Below are positions 41,053-46,262 of a stretch of DNA of 46,262 nucleotides, one piece after another. The stretch lies in NCBI GenBank assembly GCA_900314935.1, contig OMXE01000028.1, positions 1 through 46,262 on the forward strand, written 5' to 3'. The translations under genes were made by a program, and so were the position numbers. The first letter of the stretch is position 1. Each line of letters begins with the position of its first letter. This DNA comes from an uncultured Prevotella sp. (GTDB taxonomy: Bacteria; Bacteroidota; Bacteroidia; Bacteroidales; Bacteroidaceae). The notes under the pieces are model-generated. The model made no database searches and was not told where the DNA came from. It saw nothing but the letters and a program-made list of their open reading frames with translations.

Positions 41053-42075
41053 CTACTTGCTATTCTGTTTATAATACTTGATGAGCTTGGGAACCACCTC
41101 TTCTACCGTACCCACAATCACGTAGTCAGCAATCTTGTTGATCGGCGCATCGGGGTCGTTGTTCACAGAGATGATGATACCAGAGTCCTGCATACCAGCG
41201 ATGTGCTGAATCTGTCCAGAGATACCACAGGCGATATACACCTTCGGATGAACGGTAACACCCGTCTGACCAATCTGACGGTCGTGATCCAACCATCCTG
41301 CATCCACAGCAGCACGAGAACCACCCACCTCGCCATGCAGCACCTTTGCCAGGTCGAACAGCATGTCGAAATTCTCCTTCGAGCCCATACCATAACCACC
41401 GGCAACCACGATGGGCGCACCCTTCAGGTTATGCTTCGCAGCCTCCACATGGTGGTCGAGCACCTTCACCACGAAAGCCTCAGGACTCACATACTTCGAA
41501 ACCTCAGGATAAACAACCTCGTTCCTGGCCTTTCCCTCGTAGAGCGCTTTCTGCATCACACCACTACGCACGGTAGCCATCTGAGGACGGTGGTCGGGGT
41601 TCACAATCGTTGCCACGATGTTTCCACCGAAGGCAGGACGAATCTGATAGAGCAGGTTCTCATACACCTTGTTGTTCTTCTTGTCTTCAAACGGTCCAAT
41701 CTCCAGCTCGGTGCAGTCGGCCGTCAAACCAGAGGTCAGTGATGAACTAACACGAGGACCGAGGTCACGACCAATCACGGTAGCACCCATCAAGCAGATC
41801 TGCGGCTGCTCCTCCTTGAAGAGGTTCACCAGAATGTCGGTATGGGGAGCTGAGGTATAGGGGAACAGATCCTTGGCATCGAACACAAACAACTTGTCAA
41901 CACCGTAAGGCAGAATCTGATCCTCCACCTTGCCCTTGATACCAGTACCGGCAACAACGGCGTGGAGCTCCACTTTCAGTTCATTGGCGAGCTTGCGACC
42001 CTTGGTCAGCAACTCCTGAGATACTTCCTGTACCAGGGTACCTTCAATTTCGCAATATACAAATACGTTGTTCAT
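41053..42075 (-). CDS. etfA: Electron transfer flavoprotein alpha subunit
   Basis: 340 residues from ATG 42075 (MNNVFVYCEIEGTLVQEVSQ); codons further upstream are not like the family. The C-terminal FAD domain is intact: VAGGYGMGSKENFDML, GGSRAAVDAGWLDHDRQIGQTG and YIACGISGQIQHIAGMQDSG. It carries electrons between the acyl-CoA dehydrogenase and other acceptors. Follows etfB with a 78-base gap. Confidence 0.95.
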   Translation of the reverse strand: MNNVFVYCEIEGTLVQEVSQELLTKGRKLANELKVELHAVVAGTGIKGKVEDQILPYGVDKLFVFDAKDLFPYTSAPHTDILVNLFKEEQPQICLMGATVIGRDLGPRVSSSLTSGLTADCTELEIGPFEDKKNNKVYENLLYQIRPAFGGNIVATIVNPDHRPQMATVRSGVMQKALYEGKARNEVVYPEVSKYVSPEAFVVKVLDHHVEAAKHNLKGAPIVVAGGYGMGSKENFDMLFDLAKVLHGEVGGSRAAVDAGWLDHDRQIGQTGVTVHPKVYIACGISGQIQHIAGMQDSGIIISVNNDPDAPINKIADYVIVGTVEEVVPKLIKYYKQNSK

Positions 42076-42153
42076 AATTTTCAAATTATGTTTTCTGTCG
42101 CGACTCAGCCATTCAAGCAAGCTTGATGGCATTCGCTGCTCCAGAAATTCATG

Positions 42154-43026
42154 TTAGCCAATGATTTTTTCTTCCAACAATTCTTTGATCATTCCCTCGA
42201 TATCAGCATCAGAAGCCGTCAAAGTCTTCGACTCCTTAGCCTGGAACGCAATGTTCTTGATAGCCTTCACCTTGGTGGGAGAGCCACTCAAACCGCACTG
42301 GTTCACATCACCATCCACATCAGCCACGCTCCACTGGTTCAGTGTCAGCTCAGGACGCTCCTCATAGAGATAGTCGTATGCTGTACCCTCAGCAGGACGC
42401 TCCATCGGACAGGTAGCGCGCTTGTACTTCATCACCAGCTTGGCGTTCTGCGGGCGACAGGGGGCAGCACTTCCGTTCACGGTGATCACCACGGGCAGCG
42501 GAGCCTCTACGGTCTCCACACCACCGTCAATCACGCGCTTGATGGTAGCCTTACCATCCTTCACGCTGAGCACATCCTCGGCGTATGTCACCTGGTTCAG
42601 ACCTAACTTCTGAGCCACCTGCGGACCCACCTGTGCGGTATCACCATCGATAGCCTGACGACCACCAATCACGATGTCCACATCGCCAATCTTCTTGATG
42701 GCTGTAGCCAGCGCATACGAAGTGGCGAGGGTATCGGCACCGGCAAACAGGCGGTCGGTTAACAACCAACCCGTATCGGCACCACGATACAGTCCTTGAC
42801 GGATGATTTCACCTGCACGTGGAGGACCCATCGTGAGGATTCCTACTGTAGAGCCAGGATTCTGCTCCTTCAAACGGAGAGCCTGCTCTAGGGCATTCAA
42901 ATCTTCGGGATTGAAGATGGCGGGTAGGGCGGCACGGTTCACTGTACCTTCAGCGGTCATGGCATCCTTACCCACGTTTCTTGTGTCTGGTACTTGCTTA
43001 GCAAGTACTACAATTTTTAAAGCCAT
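42154..43026 (-). CDS. etfB: Electron transfer flavoprotein beta subunit
   Basis: 290 residues, start MALKIVVLAKQVPDTRNVG as in EtfB. The AMP-binding block and the family signature region are in DIVIGGRQAIDGDTAQVGPQ, then VKTIKRV-type strands and LGLNQVTYAEDVLS. It forms the heterodimer with EtfA. First gene of the operon; upstream -7 box not certain, candidates lie in the A/T-rich region near 43030-43100. Confidence 0.95.
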   Translation of the reverse strand: MALKIVVLAKQVPDTRNVGKDAMTAEGTVNRAALPAIFNPEDLNALEQALRLKEQNPGSTVGILTMGPPRAGEIIRQGLYRGADTGWLLTDRLFAGADTLATSYALATAIKKIGDVDIVIGGRQAIDGDTAQVGPQVAQKLGLNQVTYAEDVLSVKDGKATIKRVIDGGVETVEAPLPVVITVNGSAAPCRPQNAKLVMKYKRATCPMERPAEGTAYDYLYEERPELTLNQWSVADVDGDVNQCGLSGSPTKVKAIKNIAFQAKESKTLTASDADIEGMIKELLEEKIIG

Positions 43027-43164
43027 ATTTATTAGTAAATAATGTATTCCTTACGGACGCTTTTTCAAAAAGCACTGCAAAGGTACTGCTTTTTGCGCAC
43101 ACAGCAAAATAAAATGCACAAAAACACTTCAATTGTGCACAAATTGCGTTTTTTGTGCAGTTCT

Positions 43165-43186
43165 GTTCTCACGCAGAGACGCAGAG
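43165..43186. repeat. 22-bp inverted repeat, left copy
   Basis: Starts GTTCTCACGCAGAGACG; its exact reverse complement lies at 45548-45569, so the adhesin gene is bracketed. The gene-free stretch 43027-43550 is made mainly of this and the 105-bp repeat at 43190. Confidence 0.9.
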
Positions 43187-43189
43187 CGT

Positions 43190-43294
43190 GGTCGCTTTAG
43201 TTCTGAAAGAAATTATCATAATTATCATAATTATCCCAGAAATACTATTCTAACTTTTAATCTCACACAGAAAGCACGGAAATCACAGAAATTT
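43190..43294. repeat. 105-bp direct repeat, left copy
   Basis: About 87% identical to 45181-45285. It holds GAAAGAAATTATCATAATTA and the block CACACAGAAAGCACGGAAAT. Confidence 0.8.
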
Positions 43295-43506
43295 TCCGTT
43301 ATTCCGTTTTATTTCCGTTTCTTCCGTTATAAAAAATATCCTCGCGCCAATCACTTTGAGATTCAAATTTCTGCCATTTCTGCCATTTCAGCGGGACAAA
43401 TAATATTATCCATATTAGTGGGAGAATTATTCACATTAGTTTCCAAGTAGATTGTAGGATTTTGTAAAATTTCCACGCAAAGCGTGTGAAATTCATTTCT
43501 TTTTCG

Positions 43507-43514
43507 TACCTTTG
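43507..43514 (+). promoter_or_regulatory. -7 box for adhesin gene
   Basis: TACCTTTG, 36 bases before ATG 43551, ruling out the upstream start at 43512. Confidence 0.7.
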
Positions 43515-43550
43515 CCCTCTGAACTAAAAAGACAACTATTTTTTACATTT

Positions 43551-45056
43551 ATGAAGTACTTAAGATCTATCAGTATGTTATTACTGCTGTTGTCACTACA
43601 AGCAACGGCACAGTACAAAACCAAGTCGCGCGCCAACACAACCGATGAGCGTGGCACTAAGACGCTGGTGCAGAAAGCCCATGCTGCCCAGTACGGCGTG
43701 AAAATCAAGAAAGCAGCCAATGCTGAAATCCCTGCAGGCTATGCTTCTGTCACGCTCACTGCCGGAGATGTATGGCAAGACGGCTCTGGTTACCAGATGC
43801 TGCTCGATAAAGATGCCAACACCTATGGATCAGTCATCCCTGAAGCTGGAGGCCTCACTAACGGGGGTGATGCATCAGATGAAGTCTATGCAGCATTTGA
43901 ATACAAGATTCCAGAAAATGCTGATGGTGTTATGACTACCACCAACGTTGTTTTTGAAAACAGCGTAACCATCCTGATTCCTGCCGGCTATTACGACTGG
44001 TGTATCACCAATCCCTCACCAAACGACCGTATATGGATTGCAAGTGGAAATGGTAGTATCGGCGGACGCGCTGACAATTTCCGATTTGTTGAGGGAGTAG
44101 CATATGAATTCATTGTTTCTATGGGTGATAATGGTAACGATCAGACCGATTTGGAAACAAGTGGATTAGAAAACACATACTCTATCGGCAATGTCACACC
44201 CAATAGTGCTCAAGTGAATTGGGAAAGCAGCGCAGAAGGGAAGACGAATATTTCTCTCCGTTACCGCAAGGTAATGCATACTACACCTGTATTTGAGTCA
44301 GACTGTGAGAATGAAGAAGAATTTGACGATTTGCAGAAAGTGGACTTGGACGATGATGGGAATAACTGGTTTTATGGAGGGTATGAAAACTCGCACAGTG
44401 GAAACGCTGTTTGGGCGTCATATTCTTACAAAAACGAACTTGGTGCTTTAAATCCCGACAACTTACTCCTATTGCCGACAATGGATTTGAGTGGAAAAAC
44501 ACTCACTTTCTGGGCATCTTCAATTCACTCTATTTATCTAGATAAGATGGGAGTGTTCTTTCTCCCTGATGGTAAAGACATGGTAATTGAAGATTTGGAG
44601 CCGTTGATGGAATGGACGGAAGTTCCCGATGAATGGACAAAATACACCATAGACCTTGGTGATATAGGCGAAGGCCAGATTGTTTTCCGTCATTACGATA
44701 GTAATGATCAGTATTGTTTAGTGCTTGATGACATATTCGTCTTTTACTATGATGGCGTTATTAGTGATTATGATTGGGTGACAATAGACAATGTGACCGA
44801 CCATCCTTACGTCATCACCGGTCTGAAAGATGGAGCCGAATATGAGGTTCAAATGAAGGTTGAACCACTGTCATGGGGTGCGAGCACTTACTTCACGACC
44901 CCAAATGGTATCAGCACCGACCTTCATCAAGTGACAAGTGATAAGCAACAGGTTCAAAGCGATGAGTGGTACACGATTGATGGTAGGAAGTTGAACGGTA
45001 AGCCCGCAGCCAAGGGCATTTATATTCAAAACGGTCAGAAACGAATCATCAAATAA
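43551..45056 (+). CDS. Secreted adhesin: DUF2436 plus cleaved-adhesin domain, sorting tail
   Basis: 501 residues with a signal peptide (MKYLRSISMLLLLLSLQATA). Residues about 55-200 match the DUF2436 module of Porphyromonas hemagglutinins and gingipains (ASVTLTAGDVWQDGSGYQML, YGSVIPEAGG, YDWCITNPSP). An FnIII-like stretch (SAQVNWESSAEG) leads to a cleaved-adhesin domain (DDDGNNWFYGG ... NPDNLLLLPTMDLSGKTLTF). The C-terminus WYTIDGRKLNGKPAAKG.. matches the tail of the protein at 9479. No protease domain is present, so it is a stand-alone adhesin, likely exported by a type IX-like route and binding host proteins or heme; ligand unknown. Confidence 0.85.
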   Translation: MKYLRSISMLLLLLSLQATAQYKTKSRANTTDERGTKTLVQKAHAAQYGVKIKKAANAEIPAGYASVTLTAGDVWQDGSGYQMLLDKDANTYGSVIPEAGGLTNGGDASDEVYAAFEYKIPENADGVMTTTNVVFENSVTILIPAGYYDWCITNPSPNDRIWIASGNGSIGGRADNFRFVEGVAYEFIVSMGDNGNDQTDLETSGLENTYSIGNVTPNSAQVNWESSAEGKTNISLRYRKVMHTTPVFESDCENEEEFDDLQKVDLDDDGNNWFYGGYENSHSGNAVWASYSYKNELGALNPDNLLLLPTMDLSGKTLTFWASSIHSIYLDKMGVFFLPDGKDMVIEDLEPLMEWTEVPDEWTKYTIDLGDIGEGQIVFRHYDSNDQYCLVLDDIFVFYYDGVISDYDWVTIDNVTDHPYVITGLKDGAEYEVQMKVEPLSWGASTYFTTPNGISTDLHQVTSDKQQVQSDEWYTIDGRKLNGKPAAKGIYIQNGQKRIIK

Positions 45057-45075
45057 AAAACTAATTACAAAGAAT

Positions 45076-45105
45076 AGAGGATGAGAATTGCTCATCCTCT
45101 TTCTT
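45076..45105 (+). terminator. Terminator after adhesin gene
   Basis: AGAGGATGAG-AATTG-CTCATCCTCT followed by TTCTTG; a 10-bp perfect stem 19 bases after the stop. Similar to the hairpin at 5814-5851. Confidence 0.7.
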
Positions 45106-45106
45106 G

Positions 45107-45145
45107 TTCCCCTCCCTTATGGAGGGGTCAGGGGTGGCTCCCTCT
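45107..45145. repeat. REP-like element, reverse orientation
   Basis: CCCCTCCC-TTAT-GGAGGGG then TCAGGGGTGGC; reverse orientation of the element at 5780. It adjoins the terminator hairpin, as at 5780-5851. Confidence 0.75.
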
Positions 45146-45180
45146 TTCTTGTTTATATCCGTTTGATCCGACCAATCCGT

Positions 45181-45285
45181 GGTCGTTTTACCTCTGAAAG
45201 AAATTATCATAATTACCATAATTACTCCAGAAATAATCTTTTTACTTTTTATCTCACACAGAAAGCACGGAAATCACAGAAATTT
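45181..45285. repeat. 105-bp direct repeat, right copy
   Basis: Right partner of 43190-43294. The gene-free stretch 45057-45745 consists mostly of this and related repeats. Confidence 0.8.
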
Positions 45286-45490
45286 ATTATTTCCCGCTGA
45301 TAATGTTTTTTAGTCCCGCTGATAATGTTTTTTTTGTCCCGCAGAAATCACAGAAATGGCAGAAATTTTTCCGTTATTCCGTTATTTTTCTGTTTCTTCC
45401 GTTATAGATAAAGATAATTCTCATGGTGATTGGCGCAAAGAAAAACATGCCGCATGGCCTTTCTGTGATTTCCGTGCTATCTGTGTGAGA
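45252..45490. repeat. Element with 31-bp terminal inverted repeats
   Basis: 45252-45282 and 45460-45490 are inverted copies differing at one base (ends TCTCACACAGAAAGC...). The 177-bp interior holds two CCCGCTGATAATGTTTTTT units and CAGAAATGGCAGAAAT. It has no gene. The form is that of a MITE or large cruciform. Confidence 0.7.
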
Positions 45491-45547
45491 TTAAAAAGTA
45501 GTCGGTTCTGTGTGAGATATTATAATTCTCTGCGTGAACTCTGCGCC

Positions 45548-45569
45548 CTCTGCGTCTCTGCGTGAGAAC
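45548..45569. repeat. 22-bp inverted repeat, right copy
   Basis: Exact reverse complement of 43165-43186, in CTCTGCGTCTCTGCGTGAG. Confidence 0.9.
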
Positions 45570-45682
45570 AAACATTTCTGTGAGATGGTAAAGATCTGTG
45601 TGAGTTTCTTTGGTGGTCTTAAAATTACATAAAACTAATCATAAAGTTCAATGTTCAAAGCTCAAAGTTCAAAGAAAAAAAG

Positions 45683-45690
45683 TATCTTTG
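45683..45690 (+). promoter_or_regulatory. -7 box for BspA-like gene at right edge
   Basis: TATCTTTG, 55 bases before ATG 45746; preceded by AAAGTTCAAAG repeats. Confidence 0.65.
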
Positions 45691-45745
45691 CAGCAGAATC
45701 AATACAATTCTCTTTAGTTCGAATAATTCATTAACACTAACCGAT

Positions 45746-46262
45746 ATGAAACCAACATCCATTATTCACCGACTGGTTATCCTATTGATAACCTTGATGA
45801 GCGCCATTGGTGCTAATGCTGCCGAGGCATACGCCTGCTACACGTCAGGAAACACAACACTAACGTTCTACTACGACAACCAGCGCAACTCCCGTCCTGG
45901 CACGACCTACGACCTGAACACAGACTACAACGATCCAGATTGGTTGAGTTACAATGTGACAAAGGTAGTCTTTAATTCCTCGTTCGCTGATGCCCGACCG
46001 ACATCCACCTACTCTTGGTTCTATAACATGGATAACCTTCAATCTATTGAGGGTATGAACTACCTGAACACCAGCGAGGTTACCAATATGGATTGGATGT
46101 TCGGTTACTGTAAAAAACTGAAGAGCCTTGATTTGAGCAGCTTCAACACGGCAATAGTAACTAACATGGATTATATGTTCAATGGCTGCACCAGTCTGCA
46201 AACCATCTATGCAGGCAGTGGTTGGAGAACGAATACCGTGTCTTCATCACTGTCAATGTTTT
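45746..46262 (+). CDS. BspA-family (DUF285) surface protein, 3' end outside window
   Basis: 172 residues visible from ATG 45746, no stop before the edge. Signal peptide (MKPTSIIHRLVILLITLMSA to IGANA). From about residue 95 the repeats of DUF285/BspA-like surface proteins appear (LQSIEGMNYLNTSEVTNMDW, then SLDLSSFNTAIVTNMDYMF), each containing the VTNM-x-x-MF core. Such proteins are exported and often long. It has no visible relation to the LRR_5 protein at 4328 except for general type. Confidence 0.85.
   Translation, partial: MKPTSIIHRLVILLITLMSAIGANAAEAYACYTSGNTTLTFYYDNQRNSRPGTTYDLNTDYNDPDWLSYNVTKVVFNSSFADARPTSTYSWFYNMDNLQSIEGMNYLNTSEVTNMDWMFGYCKKLKSLDLSSFNTAIVTNMDYMFNGCTSLQTIYAGSGWRTNTVSSSLSMF

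Noticed and set aside
43133..43450. Open frame of 105 codons upstream of the adhesin gene
   Set aside because: Consists of the 22-bp and 105-bp repeats; a similar frame in the right copy differs in sequence.
45356..45565. Open frame of 69 codons in the repeat region
   Set aside because: Encodes only translated repeat DNA with inverted ends; no start signal.

Overview
The window reads as chromosomal DNA of a Bacteroidota bacterium, most likely Prevotella or Segatella. Evidence: nearly every transcription unit has a Bacteroidota -7 box (TAnnTTTG) just upstream; there is LL-diaminopimelate aminotransferase (dapL), a tailed HU-like protein, BspA-type leucine-rich surface proteins, a gingipain-like adhesin, and secreted proteins ending in a short type IX-like sorting tail. 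Genus is inference; no rRNA or tRNA gene was seen.

Layout. (1) 0-0.35 kb: 3' end of an HU-family gene. (2) 0.5-9.4 kb: AT-rich accessory region. It holds a two-gene unit, a large zinc-module/helical-repeat/GIY-YIG protein broken by one in-frame TAA plus a CoiA-like protein; a BspA-like surface protein; two toxin-antitoxin pairs with palindromic operators; a lipoprotein; and debris of small duplicated genes. (3) 9.5-14.9 kb: a 1095-residue secreted repeat protein and a TlpA-type thioredoxin protein. (4) 14.9-31.1 kb: nitrogen assimilation and amide transfer: gltB-gltD, pyrG, a purF-type gene, dapL-dapF, glnK-amtB, a TorF-like porin and asnB. Ammonium enters by AmtB under GlnK, is fixed through GOGAT and spent by PyrG, PurF and AsnB. 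(5) 31.1-35.6 kb: a decaying AraC-linked locus with an intact cyclophilin-like protein and alpha/beta hydrolase among a truncated SDR, an alcohol dehydrogenase with a large internal deletion and a 5'-truncated cupin gene. (6) 35.7-38.6 kb: EamA transporter, nadB and a PH-like membrane protein. (7) 38.7-43.0 kb: etfB-etfA-GxxExxY-acyl-CoA dehydrogenase; the dehydrogenase has an unexpected N-terminal membrane helix. (8) 43.0-46.3 kb: a gingipain-type adhesin gene bracketed by inverted and direct repeats, then the start of a second BspA-like gene.

The most distinctive signals are the GIY-YIG/CoiA-like unit with its register-preserving stop codon; a 250-bp mosaic at 6.93-7.18 kb built from three segments collinear with downstream DNA; and several families of short intergenic repeats that have entered genes, forming loops, linkers, stop codons or start codons in gltD, asnB, the cyclophilin-like gene and the pyrG/purF boundary.
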